DNA of 64,000 nucleotides from JBHYDC01 sp051861205 (lineage in GTDB: Bacteria > Pseudomonadota > Alphaproteobacteria > Rhizobiales > Pleomorphomonadaceae). The translations under genes were made by a program, and so were the position numbers. Positions 1 through 8,628 of this stretch are shown in pieces; position 1 is the first letter of the stretch, and each line of letters begins with the position of its first letter. The notes beneath the pieces are model-generated. The model saw only the letters and a list, made by a program, of their open reading frames with translations. It was not told the DNA's origin and did no database searches. The DNA lies in the NCBI GenBank assembly GCA_051861205.1, contig JBHYDC010000015.1, positions 1-64,000 of the forward strand, read 5' to 3'.

Positions 1-576
1 ATCGACATCGCCTCCATCGCCGGGGGCGCCGCGCCGGTCGATCCGTCGAGCCAGCCCAAACCCGGCGAGGCTACAGCCCCGGTCGCCCGCTTCCTCGCCG
101 ATCCTAAGATCGCCGCCAAGCTCGAACACACCCGCCCCATCGCCGAGGTCGACGAGCACGCCTACGACCTCGTGTTTCTGCCCGGCGGTCACGGCACCAT
201 GTGGGATTTTCCGGTTTGCGAGCCGCTCGCCCGCGTCATCCAGACCGTCTATTTCAACGGCGGCGTTGTCGGCGCGGTCTGTCACGGGCCCGCCGGTCTC
301 GTCGAGGTGATGGGCCGCGACGGCAAACCCCTGATCACCGGCCGCCGGGTCAACGGCTTCACCAATGAGGAAGAATCGGCTGTCGGCCTGACCGATGAGG
401 TACCGTTCCTCCTGGAAGACCAGCTCAAAGCCGCCGGCGGCGTCTTCGAGAAGGGGCCGAAATTCACCCCCTACGCCGTCCGCGACGGCCGCCTCGTCAC
501 CGGCCAGAATCCCATGTCCGCCGAACTCGTCGCCCGTGCGCTTCTGGAAGCCGCCCGCGAGGCCGAGGCCGCCTGA
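1..576 (+). CDS. DJ-1/PfpI (type 1 glutamine amidotransferase-like) protein, 5' partial
   Basis: The reading frame is open from the first base of the window, so the true start lies upstream; 191 codons are visible. The segment AVCHGPAGL is the nucleophile elbow of the DJ-1/PfpI/Hsp31 family, with the reactive cysteine followed by histidine. The preceding LVFLPGGHGTMWDF matches the glycine-rich loop of Hsp31-like members. Family members act as glyoxalase-III-like chaperones or deglycases; which applies here cannot be told. It is convergent with metW, with only 32 bp between the stop codons. Family assignment is firm and substrate is unknown. Confidence 0.85.
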   Translation: MDIASIAGGAAPVDPSSQPKPGEATAPVARFLADPKIAAKLEHTRPIAEVDEHAYDLVFLPGGHGTMWDFPVCEPLARVIQTVYFNGGVVGAVCHGPAGLVEVMGRDGKPLITGRRVNGFTNEEESAVGLTDEVPFLLEDQLKAAGGVFEKGPKFTPYAVRDGRLVTGQNPMSAELVARALLEAAREAEAA

Positions 577-608
577 GACGGATCATCCGCCGCGCTTGGG
601 GAGCGTTC

Positions 609-1241
609 TCAGCTCTTGGAAAGCAAGAACACCCCTTGCGCGCCGATCATGTTCCACACCCACCACGGCGCGTTGAACGGCAGCTTGTTGCCCTTCGCAT
701 CCAGCGCGATCGCCCGTTCCACCGTGGCGCCCACCGCGTCGGAAAGTGCCACGAAATCGCGGATCGTGCAGAAGTGGATGTTCGGCGTGTCGTACCAGCT
801 ATAGGGCAGGCGCGACGAAACCGGCATCCGCCCGAACAGAAGCAGCCGGATCCGCACGTCGAAATGCCCGAAGTTCGGGAAGGACACGATCGCCTGCCGC
901 CCGATCCGCAGCATCTGCTCCACAACCAACCTCGGATTTCGCGTCGCCTGCAACGTTTGGCTCAAGATCACATAATCGAACGACTGGCTGGGATATTGCG
1001 CAAGGTCGCTGTCGGCATCCCCTTGAATCACCGAAAGCCCGCGCGCCACCGCCGCGTGCACGCCGTCCTGACCGATCTCGATGCCGCGCCCATCCACGCC
1101 TCGGCTCCGCTCCAACAGTTCCAGCAGCGCCCCGTCGCCGCAGCCGACGTCGAGCACCCGCGATCCCGGCTTCACCAGATCCGCGATCAGCTTGAAATCC
1201 ACGCGCACGTCGGCGGAGGGCATGGCGATCGTATCCACCAT
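609..1241 (-). CDS. metW: Methionine biosynthesis protein MetW (SAM-dependent methyltransferase fold)
   Basis: A 210-residue protein with the class I methyltransferase motif DVGCGDGALLELL near residue 35 and a C-terminal PWWVWNMIGAQGVFLL typical of MetW. In many proteobacteria MetW partners MetX in acylating homoserine; no methyl-transfer reaction is established for it. The start is the ATG whose A overlaps the stop of metX (TGATG), which implies translational coupling. The open frame extends further upstream, but that part lies inside metX in another frame and is not coding. The metX-metW order is the usual alphaproteobacterial one. Confidence 0.92.
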   Translation of the reverse strand: MVDTIAMPSADVRVDFKLIADLVKPGSRVLDVGCGDGALLELLERSRGVDGRGIEIGQDGVHAAVARGLSVIQGDADSDLAQYPSQSFDYVILSQTLQATRNPRLVVEQMLRIGRQAIVSFPNFGHFDVRIRLLLFGRMPVSSRLPYSWYDTPNIHFCTIRDFVALSDAVGATVERAIALDAKGNKLPFNAPWWVWNMIGAQGVFLLSKS

Positions 1242-2440
1242 CACGCCGCTCCTCCGGGCCCTGGAATTCCGCGCGCCCGCGCCGCCCCGGTCATGAATCC
1301 GCGCACGATCCGGAATTGTTCTGGAATGTCCAAGAGGAAGCTGTCGTGCCCCCGATCGCTCTCGATCTCCACAAAAGACACCGACGCCCCCGCCGCGTTC
1401 AGCGCATGCACCACCGCCCGGCTCTCTGACGTCGGAAACAGCCAGTCCGATGTAAACGAGATCAGGCAAAAGCGCGTCTTCGTGCCCTTGAACACATTCG
1501 CCAGCACCCCGTCCGCTTCCGCGCCGAGATCGAAGTAGTCCATCGCCCGCGTCACATAGAGATAGGAGTTGGCGTCGAACCGGTCGACGAAGCTCATGCC
1601 CTGGTGGCGCAGATAGCTCTCGATCTGGAAATCCGCATCGAAGCCGAAGGTCAGCCGCTCGCGGTCCTGCAAGTTGCGGCCGAATTTCTGGTGCAGCGAT
1701 TGGTCGGACATATAGGTGATGTGCGCGGCCATGCGCGCCACCGCCAGCCCCTTCTTCGGGCTGCGGCCCTCGTCCATATAGCGTCCGCCGTGCCACTCCG
1801 GGTCCGCCATCACGGCCTGCCGCCCCACCTCGTGAAACGCGATGTTCTGCGAGGAATGGCGGTGGCTAGCCGCGATTGCGATGGCGCTGAACACGCGCTG
1901 CGGATAGGTCGCGGCCCATTGCAGCACCTGCATCCCGCCCATGGATCCGCCGATCACCGAAAACAGCGTTTCGATCCCCAGCCCCTCCACCAGCGCCGCC
2001 TGCGCCCGCACCATGTCGCGGATCGTCAGCACCGGCAGCTCCAGCCCGTAGGCTTTGCTCGTCTCGGGGTTCAGCGATGCCGGCCCGGTCGTGCCGAGGC
2101 AGCCGCCCAGCACATTGGCGCAGATCACGAAAAACCGGTCGGTGTCGATCGGCTTGCCCGGCCCCACCATCAGCGGCCACCAGCCGGGCTTTCCCGTCAC
2201 CGGGTTTTCGCCCAGCACATGTTGATCGCCCGTCAGCGCATGGCAAATCAGCACCGCGTTGGAGCGGTCTGCGTTCAGCGTGCCATAGGTCTGATAGGCG
2301 ATCTGCCACGGCGCGATCGACGCGCCGCTATCCAGCGCCAGCGGACGATCGGTGCCGAAGCGCATGACCGGGCTCGACGGGTGATTAGCCTCGATCCGGC
2401 GTTGGCGCTCCTGCGCCTCGTAATCGGCAACGGCAGACAT
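1241..2440 (-). CDS. metX: Homoserine O-acetyltransferase MetX
   Basis: A 399-residue alpha/beta hydrolase that acylates homoserine, the first committed step of methionine synthesis in the cytoplasm. It shows the nucleophile elbow GGSMGGMQVLQW near residue 163, the aspartate region FTSDWLFPT and the histidine region DRGHDSFLLD. Together these form the Ser-Asp-His triad of the MetX family. I chose the ATG at 2440 because it follows a GAAGG about 10 bases upstream. It also lies just downstream of a TTGACA-type promoter that a longer frame (to 2500) would overlap. The acyl donor (acetyl or succinyl) cannot be settled by eye. Confidence 0.92.
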   Translation of the reverse strand: MSAVADYEAQERQRRIEANHPSSPVMRFGTDRPLALDSGASIAPWQIAYQTYGTLNADRSNAVLICHALTGDQHVLGENPVTGKPGWWPLMVGPGKPIDTDRFFVICANVLGGCLGTTGPASLNPETSKAYGLELPVLTIRDMVRAQAALVEGLGIETLFSVIGGSMGGMQVLQWAATYPQRVFSAIAIAASHRHSSQNIAFHEVGRQAVMADPEWHGGRYMDEGRSPKKGLAVARMAAHITYMSDQSLHQKFGRNLQDRERLTFGFDADFQIESYLRHQGMSFVDRFDANSYLYVTRAMDYFDLGAEADGVLANVFKGTKTRFCLISFTSDWLFPTSESRAVVHALNAAGASVSFVEIESDRGHDSFLLDIPEQFRIVRGFMTGAARARGIPGPGGAA

Positions 2441-2479
2441 CGTGCGGCAACCTTCGGTGAACCCGGTAAGAAGGCCGCT

Positions 2480-2508
2480 AGCTAGGGATCGCAAGCACAC
2501 CTTGTCAA
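2480..2508 (-). promoter_or_regulatory. Candidate promoter of metX-metW
   Basis: On the minus strand TTGACA (2508-2503) is followed by a 17-base spacer and CTAGCT (2485-2480). This is a perfect -35 with a moderate -10, placed so that transcription would start about 30 bases before the metX ATG. I looked for a SAM-II riboswitch here, which is common before alphaproteobacterial met genes, and did not recognise one. Confidence 0.4.
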
Positions 2509-2634
2509 GGACGCGCCGCCGTCGTCTGTCTAATCAAACATTTTAGCATGGCGTAGAAATGAATTTGCCAAAGTTCCATTCAATCCCGTTTGGTTCATTC
2601 TGCGCAGGTCAACCCAGCCAAGGAGCGTCCCACC

Positions 2635-3033
2635 ATGCAAACCGCCTCTCCCGTCACCGGCACCGTCCGCCTCGTCCTGCGCGCTTAGGGCCTCGCGCTT
2701 TTCGCCGCCGCCACGCTGTTCTACGCTCAGACCCAGCAATCCTGGTGGCTCTACGCCGGCCTCTTCTTCCTGCCAGACGTTGCCTTTGCTGGCCACCTCG
2801 TCTCAACGCGCTTCGGCGCTGTCGTCTACAGCGCGCTCCACACCACCACCGTCCCGCTCGTTCTCGGCATCGCGGCCTTCGCCGCCGGCTGGCCTCTCCT
2901 CCTCGGCGTTGCCGCGATCTGGACCGCGCATATCGGCGTCGACCGGATCGCCGGCTACGGCCTGAAATACGCCACCGGCTTCAACGACACCCATCTCGGC
3001 ATCAAGGGCGCGCCCGCTGCCAAACCGGCGTGA
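2635..3033 (+). pseudogene. DUF4260-family membrane protein interrupted by one in-frame TAG
   Basis: The ATG at 2635 follows AAGGAG by nine bases and opens a frame that reads MQTASPVTGTVRLVLRA, then TAG at 2686-2688. It then continues without another stop to TGA at 3031-3033. The downstream part has hydrophobic segments and the DUF4260 signatures AHIGVDRIAGYGLKYATGF and NDTHLG. Family members usually have a glutamate followed by glycine where the TAG stands, so a single GAG-to-TAG change explains it. No ATG, GTG or TTG restart is visible soon after the stop. The rest of the frame is intact, so the change is recent, is read through, or is a sequencing error. Confidence 0.8.
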
Positions 3034-3126
3034 AGCCTTGATGCCCAAATCCCTTTGCCTTCGGGGGCAACACCCCTTAAATCTGGCCGCGCTCCTTCTG
3101 CTGTCTGAAAAAAGCGCGACCAGCCC

Positions 3127-3999
3127 ATGTCCCCTCTCGATCCGTCCGTCTCGCGCGGGCTTGCCGACCTCCGCTCCAAGATCGACGCCATTGATGCGGA
3201 GATGCATCGCCTGTTGATCGAGCGCAGCGCCATCATCGATCAACTGATCAGCGTGAAGCGCACGGGCGAGCCCGGCGCCGCCTTCCGCCCCGCGCGCGAA
3301 GCCGCGATGATGCATGCCCTGGTCGACCGTCACTCCGGCCACTTGCCCATCGTCACGGTCGAACACGTCTGGCGCGAGATCATCTCCACTTTCACGTGGC
3401 TGCAAGCGCCCTACACCGTCCATGTCGCAACCGGCGACGAGGCCGAAACGCGCGACGTCGCCCGCTTCTACTTCGGCTTCACCGTCCCCTTCGAATCCGT
3501 CGAAGCCCCGGCGGACGCCATCGCGGCGGTGTCCCGCTCCACGTCCGATCTTGCGGTCATCCGCCTCGGCGAAACCGACGTGCCCTGGTGGGCCGGCCTC
3601 GACAACGACGGCCCCACCCCGCGCATCATCGGCCGGCTTCCCTTCATTTCCGCCGCCGATCGCCCGGTCGCCACGCCCACTGTGGTCATCTCCATGCCGC
3701 TGAAGGATCCCGTCGCGCCGGAAATCCTCGTCTTCGCCTGCCGAGGTCCCGCCGATACCGCCGCCCATTCCTGGCTGAAGCAGCGCGGTGTCGATGTCAT
3801 CGCCTGGCACGCGCCCTGGGGCCGCCACACCGGCGCCGTCGGGGCCGACCTCGTCGTCGCCGTCCCCGCCGCGGGCCGCCCCTTGGCCGAGGTCAGCACC
3901 GAAACGGCCGGCCTTGCGCGGGAAGCGGGCATTCTTCTCAACGATTTGCGCGCCGTCGGGGGCTACGCCGCCCCCATCATTCCCCCGCGCCCCGCCTGA
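3127..3999 (+). CDS. Chorismate mutase (AroQ-type) with C-terminal prephenate-dehydratase-like region
   Basis: A 290-residue protein. Residues 10-95 form an AroQ helical chorismate mutase (LADLRSKIDAIDAEMHRLLIERS, with downstream VWREIISTFTWLQ). The remaining 190 residues resemble the extended C-terminal part seen in alphaproteobacterial monofunctional mutases. No clear catalytic TRF motif of prephenate dehydratase is visible. It converts chorismate to prephenate. It heads a tight cluster with hisC and tyrC, so the product flows to tyrosine/phenylalanine. Codon use matches its neighbours. Confidence 0.85.
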   Translation: MSPLDPSVSRGLADLRSKIDAIDAEMHRLLIERSAIIDQLISVKRTGEPGAAFRPAREAAMMHALVDRHSGHLPIVTVEHVWREIISTFTWLQAPYTVHVATGDEAETRDVARFYFGFTVPFESVEAPADAIAAVSRSTSDLAVIRLGETDVPWWAGLDNDGPTPRIIGRLPFISAADRPVATPTVVISMPLKDPVAPEILVFACRGPADTAAHSWLKQRGVDVIAWHAPWGRHTGAVGADLVVAVPAAGRPLAEVSTETAGLAREAGILLNDLRAVGGYAAPIIPPRPA

Positions 4000-4034
4000 C
4001 CGATTCGGCTTCACTCAAAGCCAAACCCTTAGAG

Positions 4035-5174
4035 ATGGCTGACCATAAGATGACCGCCTCATCCCAATCTCGCCCGATGCCCCGCCCAATACCCCGCCCC
4101 GGCATTCTTCAGATCGAGGCCTATGTGCCCGGCCGGTCCAAGGCGGCTCCCGGTAAGAAGCTCTACAAGCTTTCCTCCAACGAAACCCCGCTCGGTCCCT
4201 CGCCGGAGGCGATCGCCGCCTTCGCTCGCATCGGCGAAGCGCTGGAGCTTTACCCCGACGGCTCCGCCACCGCCCTGCGCGAGGCGATCGCCGACGTGCA
4301 CGGCATCAATGCGAACCGCATCGTCTGCGGTAACGGGTCCGACGAATTGCTCGGCCTTCTCGCCCAGGCCTACCTCCAGCCCGGCGACGAGGGTCTTTTC
4401 ACCGAGCACGGCTTCCTCGTCTACCGCATCGCCATCCTGGCTTCCGGCGGAACGCCCGTCGTCGCCCCGGAAACCGATCTCACCACCGACGTCGACGCTC
4501 TTCTGGCCTGCGTCACCCCGCGCACCAAGATCGTGTTTCTCGCCAACCCCAACAATCCCACCGGCACCTATCTGCCGATGTCCGAGGTGCGCCGCCTCCA
4601 CGCCGGCCTTGCGCCCCACGTGCTCCTCGTCCTCGATGCGGCCTACGCCGAATACGTCCGTCGCAACGACTATGAGAGCGGCATGGAGCTTGTGGCCGGC
4701 GCCGAAAATGTCGTGATGACGCGCACCTTCTCGAAGATCTACGGTCTCGCCGCTCTGCGCATCGGCTGGCTCTACGGTCCCGAAGCCATCGTCGGCGTTT
4801 TGAACCGCACGCGCGGCCCCTTCAATCTCTCGGCCGCGTCCATCGCGGCAGGCTCCGCCGCCGTCCGCGACCGCGCCTTCGTGGAAGAAGCCGTCCGCCA
4901 TAACGACACGTGGCTGCCCTGGCTCGCCGCCGAACTCACGGGCCTCGGCCTCACCGTCACGCCGTCGGTTGGCAACTTTCTGCTCGTCCATTTCCCTGAG
5001 ACACCGGGCCGGACCGCCGCCGATGCCGACGCCTTCCTGACCTCGGAAGGCATCGTCCTTCGCCGCGTCGCCGCCTATGGCTTGCCAAACGCGCTGCGCC
5101 TCACAGTCGGCGGCGAAGAAGCCAATCGCGCCGCCATAGCCGCTCTCCGCACTTTCCTCGGCAAGCCGTCATGA
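4035..5174 (+). CDS. hisC: Histidinol-phosphate/aromatic aminotransferase (HisC family)
   Basis: A 379-residue class I/II PLP aminotransferase. KLSSNETPLGPSPEA near residue 45, NPNNPTGT near 175 and FSKIYGLAALRIGW near 233 (lysine forming the Schiff base) identify the HisC family. Here it lies between chorismate mutase and tyrC and overlaps tyrC by four bases (ATGA). The likely in vivo role therefore includes transamination of phenylpyruvate or hydroxyphenylpyruvate, perhaps besides histidinol phosphate. The start at 4035 (MADHKM) is chosen over a downstream ATG at 4050 without a decisive ribosome site. Confidence 0.9.
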   Translation: MADHKMTASSQSRPMPRPIPRPGILQIEAYVPGRSKAAPGKKLYKLSSNETPLGPSPEAIAAFARIGEALELYPDGSATALREAIADVHGINANRIVCGNGSDELLGLLAQAYLQPGDEGLFTEHGFLVYRIAILASGGTPVVAPETDLTTDVDALLACVTPRTKIVFLANPNNPTGTYLPMSEVRRLHAGLAPHVLLVLDAAYAEYVRRNDYESGMELVAGAENVVMTRTFSKIYGLAALRIGWLYGPEAIVGVLNRTRGPFNLSAASIAAGSAAVRDRAFVEEAVRHNDTWLPWLAAELTGLGLTVTPSVGNFLLVHFPETPGRTAADADAFLTSEGIVLRRVAAYGLPNALRLTVGGEEANRAAIAALRTFLGKPS

Positions 5175-6085
5175 CCCCAATTTTCGAGCGCATCGCCATC
5201 GTCGGCATCGGCCTGATCGGATCCTCGATCGTCCGCGCCGCCAAGGTGCGCGGCCTTGCCGGCCACATCGCGATCGCCGACCGCTCGCCAGAAAACCTCG
5301 CCCGTGCCGGCGAGTTGAACCTCGGCGACAGTCTCCACGCCGATGCCGGCGAGGCAGCAGCCGGCGCCGATCTCGTCATCGCCTGCGTCCCCGTCGGCGC
5401 CTGCGAAGACGTCGCCGTTGCCATCGCGCCGCATCTCAAACCCGGCGCCATCGTCTCGGACGTCGGCTCGGTGAAAGCCTCGATCGTCCGCCAGATGCAG
5501 CCGCATCTGCCCGCGGGCGTTCATTTCATCCCCGCCCATCCGGTCGCCGGCACGGAATATTCCGGCCCCGACGCCGGTTTCGCCGAGCTTTTCGAGAACC
5601 GCTGGTCCATCCTCACTCCGGTCGAGGGCACCGAGCCAGATGCGCTCGATCGCCTCACCGCCTTCTGGCGCGCGCTCGGCTCTAATGTCGAGATCATGAC
5701 CGCCGAGCACCACGACATCGTGCTCGCCATCACCAGCCACGTTCCCCACCTCATCGCCTACAACATTGTCGGCACCGCCGCCGACATCGAGGAAGTCACG
5801 CAGTCCGAGGTGATGAAATTCTCCGCCGGCGGCTTTCGCGATTTCACCCGCATCGCCTCGTCCGACCCCACCATGTGGCGCGATGTGTTCCTGAACAACC
5901 GCGAGGCCGTCATCGAAGTCCTCGGCCGCTTCGCCGAAGACCTCTTCGCCCTCCAGCGCCAAATCCGCTGGGGCCAGGGCGACGAACTCTTCGACCTCTT
6001 CACCCGCACCCGAGACATTCGTCGCGGCATCATCGGCATGGGCCAAGAAACCCCCGCCCCAGACTTCGGCCGCCGCAAAAACTAG
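5171..6085 (+). CDS. tyrC: Prephenate/arogenate dehydrogenase (cyclohexadienyl dehydrogenase)
   Basis: A 304-residue NAD(P)-dependent dehydrogenase of tyrosine synthesis. The Rossmann motif VGIGLIGSSIVRA lies at residues 11-23. FIPAHPVAGTEYSG holds the conserved catalytic histidine region, followed by the long helical C-terminal domain. Its start overlaps the hisC stop (ATGA), so the two are coupled. No C-terminal ACT domain is evident. It ends 12 bp before the convergent DUF2125 gene. Confidence 0.92.
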   Translation: MTPIFERIAIVGIGLIGSSIVRAAKVRGLAGHIAIADRSPENLARAGELNLGDSLHADAGEAAAGADLVIACVPVGACEDVAVAIAPHLKPGAIVSDVGSVKASIVRQMQPHLPAGVHFIPAHPVAGTEYSGPDAGFAELFENRWSILTPVEGTEPDALDRLTAFWRALGSNVEIMTAEHHDIVLAITSHVPHLIAYNIVGTAADIEEVTQSEVMKFSAGGFRDFTRIASSDPTMWRDVFLNNREAVIEVLGRFAEDLFALQRQIRWGQGDELFDLFTRTRDIRRGIIGMGQETPAPDFGRRKN

Positions 6086-6097
6086 AGAGAGGCCGCT

Positions 6098-7117
6098 TTA
6101 GTTCACCGCCCCGGCCGCGTCCGCTCGAAACACCGGCGGAACCGCCCCGAGCGGCAGGCCGTTCGCCAACACCGCGCCGTTTTCCACCACCACGTCCAGA
6201 ATGCGCGGGTTTCCTTCGCCCTCGCCGCTGCGCCCGATCAGCAGAAAGGCCGAGCCCAGCGCCGCCAGCGCCGGCGGCAGCGGCTTGCCGGCTTTGGCCT
6301 GATCGGTCAGCCAGTTTATCCCCGTCGCGGTCGCCGTCAGCGTCGCCTTCGCCTGCCCGTCACCCGCCACCGTGCCCGTCCCGCTCGCCTCGATGCGTGT
6401 ATCGCCCACACTCAGCGCCGCTTGGCTGAGCCCGATTTCGCCGCCCGCCGACGACCATGCGGTCATCTTCTCCGGGCCCGGTCCGATCAGCGCCACCTGC
6501 CGCACCACCGCGGCGATACCCGCATCCGCCGCCGCCGGCAGCACCTCGGTCTGGCCCATCGTCGCGCTCGCGCGCACCAGCGTCAGGGCCACGTCCAGAT
6601 CGGCGGGGTTTTCGGCTTGCCGAACATGCAGTTCGCCGCGCTCGGCGTTCAGCCGCCCATAGGTCAGCCCCGCCGGGCCGCCTTCCACGACCAAGCCTTC
6701 GCCGGCCACCGAAACGCGCGTCACCTTGCCGTCCAGCGTCCGGATGCTCGCCTTCAGGCTCGCAAAGCGCGCTTCCCCGGCCGAACCGTCCGGCAGCGTC
6801 ACCGTCACGGGCGATTCCAGCGCAGCGATCACCAATTGCGGATCGTCCACCACGCCGATCGCTTCAAGCCGGCTCGCTTCCACGGTGGTCCCGTCCGCCA
6901 GCCGCAGCACCGGCTTCACGCAGCCGACGGAGATGCGAAACGGCCATCCCGTCAGCGAACGCTCCGGGCAGGTCACCGCCACGCCCTGGCCGGCGAGATC
7001 GGCGACGGCCTTATCCAGCCCATCCGCCACCATATGCCGCACAAAAAACCAAGCGCCCGTCCACCCGGCCACCACCAGGAAAACCACGGAAGAAAGGACG
7101 ATCATCTTCGTGCGCAT
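6098..7117 (-). CDS. DUF2125 domain-containing periplasmic/envelope protein
   Basis: A 339-residue protein with one N-terminal membrane helix (MIVLSSVVFLVVAGWTGAWF) that acts as signal anchor. It is followed by a long beta-rich region with two cysteines (TCPERSLTGWPFRISVGC) characteristic of DUF2125. The family is common in Rhizobiales, and its function is unknown to me. I chose the ATG at 7117, which places the helix at residues 5-24. The open frame runs to 7321 but lies over the start of the divergent cyclotransferase gene. Only 65 bp separate the two divergent starts. Confidence 0.8.
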   Translation of the reverse strand: MRTKMIVLSSVVFLVVAGWTGAWFFVRHMVADGLDKAVADLAGQGVAVTCPERSLTGWPFRISVGCVKPVLRLADGTTVEASRLEAIGVVDDPQLVIAALESPVTVTLPDGSAGEARFASLKASIRTLDGKVTRVSVAGEGLVVEGGPAGLTYGRLNAERGELHVRQAENPADLDVALTLVRASATMGQTEVLPAAADAGIAAVVRQVALIGPGPEKMTAWSSAGGEIGLSQAALSVGDTRIEASGTGTVAGDGQAKATLTATATGINWLTDQAKAGKPLPPALAALGSAFLLIGRSGEGEGNPRILDVVVENGAVLANGLPLGAVPPVFRADAAGAVN

Positions 7118-7182
7118 CAACCATTCCTTGCAGGCGTCCGGGTGCTTCTGGTAACCGCTCCGAACCAGGAAAGGAAGGGCGG

Positions 7183-7710
7183 ATGGACGAGGCGTTCCAC
7201 GTGTTCGGTTACGGATCCTTGATGTGGAATCCGGGCTTTGCGCACCGCCGGGCGCTCCGTGGCATGCTCCACGGCTCGCACCGCTCGCTCTGCGTTTATT
7301 CCTGGGTCCACCGGGGCACACCGGAGCGGCCGGGCCTCGTCTTCGGCCTCGACCGGGGCGGCGCCTGCCGGGGCCTCGTTTTCGAAGTGGCGCCCGCCGA
7401 CCGCGACGCCGTTCAAGCTTACCTGCGCGAGCGCGAGCAGGTCACCAACGTCTACCGCGAAGTCGTCCGTCCGGTCCGCTTGGAAGACGGCCGCACCGTG
7501 CCCGCGCTTGCCTATGTCGTCGATCGCAAGCACCCGCAATATGCAGGCCGGCTCTCCCATGAAGCCCGCGTTGATCTCGTCCGCCACGGCCTCGGCCGCT
7601 CCGGACCCAATCCCGAATATGTCATCGCCACCGCCCGCCACATCGCCGAAATCGGCATCCGCGACGCCTCTGTCGAGGCTCTGGTGAGCGAACTCATCCG
7701 TTGGGGTTAG
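7183..7710 (+). CDS. Gamma-glutamylcyclotransferase (ChaC-like)
   Basis: A 175-residue protein opening with MDEAFHVFGYGSLMWNPGF, which carries the YGSL substrate loop of the gamma-glutamylcyclotransferase fold. REREQVTNVYREV further on likely supplies the catalytic glutamate. ChaC enzymes cleave glutathione to 5-oxoproline and Cys-Gly in the cytoplasm, and this is the best guess here. AAGGAAGGGCGG precedes the ATG and serves as ribosome site. The 3' end overlaps the convergent plsC by 17 bases. Confidence 0.85.
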   Translation: MDEAFHVFGYGSLMWNPGFAHRRALRGMLHGSHRSLCVYSWVHRGTPERPGLVFGLDRGGACRGLVFEVAPADRDAVQAYLREREQVTNVYREVVRPVRLEDGRTVPALAYVVDRKHPQYAGRLSHEARVDLVRHGLGRSGPNPEYVIATARHIAEIGIRDASVEALVSELIRWG

Positions 7711-8521
7711 CGGTTCCGGCCGCGCTCGCTGCCCGCGTCAGCCGCGTTCCCGCGCCCGCCCGTAGTTCCGCCACGCGTTTTGCTGCCGGCGGCGGCAGAT
7801 CGTCGCCGCGTGTCGCCGCTTCCAGCAGCAAGCGGTCGCAGGCCGTTTCGATCGCGCTTTCCAGCCGCGCGAAGGCCTCGCGCGGGTCCAGCCCCGGCGG
7901 GACCGGATCCAGCACTTCGGCAACGATCGTGCCCTTGCGGTGCACCCGGCTGCGGCGCGGCCAAGGCGAGCCGGAATTCAGCGCGATCGGCACGATCGGG
8001 CAATTCAAATCCCGGTAGAGATGCGCCACGCCGAACTTATAGGCCGGCGGCGCGCCCGCCTCCCGCCGCGTTCCCTCCGGAAAGATCAGGATCTGCCGCC
8101 CCTCCGCGATCGCCTCGCGCGCCTTCGCGGTCATGCCGGCCAGCACCGCCACGCCCTTGCCGCGCTCCACCGGGATCATCTTCGCCACCCACGCCCACCA
8201 CCCGAACAGCGGTATCCACATCAGCTCCCGCTTCAAAATGAAGGCCGGATCGCTGAAATGGGGGATCAGCGCGATCGTCTCCCAGGTCGACTGATGCTTC
8301 ACCGCCACGATGCAGCCGCCGGGCGGGATCTTCTCGAAGCCGCGATAGTCATGGCCGATCCCCGTCAGCCCCCGGTGCAGCGCCATCATCAGCCGCGACC
8401 ACGCCCGCACGATCACCATCGCGCCATGCCGCCCCAGCAGCAGCGCGGGCGAAAGCACCACCATAATCGTGAAGGTCAAGGCAAAGAACAGGAGATTGTA
8501 GACGAAGGAGCGAAAGGCCAT
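7694..8521 (-). CDS. plsC: 1-acyl-sn-glycerol-3-phosphate acyltransferase
   Basis: A 275-residue membrane-bound acyltransferase that makes phosphatidic acid from lysophosphatidic acid. The HX4(E) block VAVKHQSTWETIALIP near residue 72 (glutamate instead of aspartate, as in many alphaproteobacteria) and FPEGTRREAG near 145 are the acyl-acceptor motifs. An N-terminal helix anchors it. The start at 8521 (MAFRSFVYNLLFF) is preferred to 8587, because the upstream extension falls in repeat-rich sequence and lacks a conserved look. It lies downstream of ydcF, with two palindromic repeats between them. Confidence 0.9.
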   Translation of the reverse strand: MAFRSFVYNLLFFALTFTIMVVLSPALLLGRHGAMVIVRAWSRLMMALHRGLTGIGHDYRGFEKIPPGGCIVAVKHQSTWETIALIPHFSDPAFILKRELMWIPLFGWWAWVAKMIPVERGKGVAVLAGMTAKAREAIAEGRQILIFPEGTRREAGAPPAYKFGVAHLYRDLNCPIVPIALNSGSPWPRRSRVHRKGTIVAEVLDPVPPGLDPREAFARLESAIETACDRLLLEAATRGDDLPPPAAKRVAELRAGAGTRLTRAASAAGTANPNG

Positions 8522-8567
8522 CGCAGCGCAGCATCCCGGGTTCAATCCGGCATTCCGGCCGGGATCC

Positions 8568-8622
8568 TTAGAGCGTTTCCCCGTCAAGTGGAAGCCGGTT
8601 GACGGACGAGGAAACGCTTTAA
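8568..8622. repeat. Imperfect palindromic intergenic repeat, copy 1
   Basis: A hairpin-forming element. TTAGAGCGTTTCC on the left faces GGAAACGCTTTAA on the right, and the inner CCGTCAA faces TTGACGG around GTGGAAGCCGG. Its outline (GAGC-TTTCC outside, GTGGAA-like loop) resembles the neighbouring perfect palindrome, so the two look like diverged members of one intergenic repeat family. It lies in the plsC-ydcF gap. Confidence 0.65.
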
Positions 8623-8628
8623 CTTATT

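Noticed and set aside
2441..2560. SAM riboswitch before metX
   Set aside because: Only about 30 bases separate the likely promoter from the ATG and the ordered SAM-II core was not found.
3396..4034. Long N-terminal extension of hisC
   Set aside because: Arginine-rich reading of chorismate mutase in another frame; HisC homology begins after 4035.
7694..7710. Frameshift or fusion where the cyclotransferase and plsC genes overlap
   Set aside because: Both proteins end with normal lengths; it is an ordinary convergent overlap of 17 bases.
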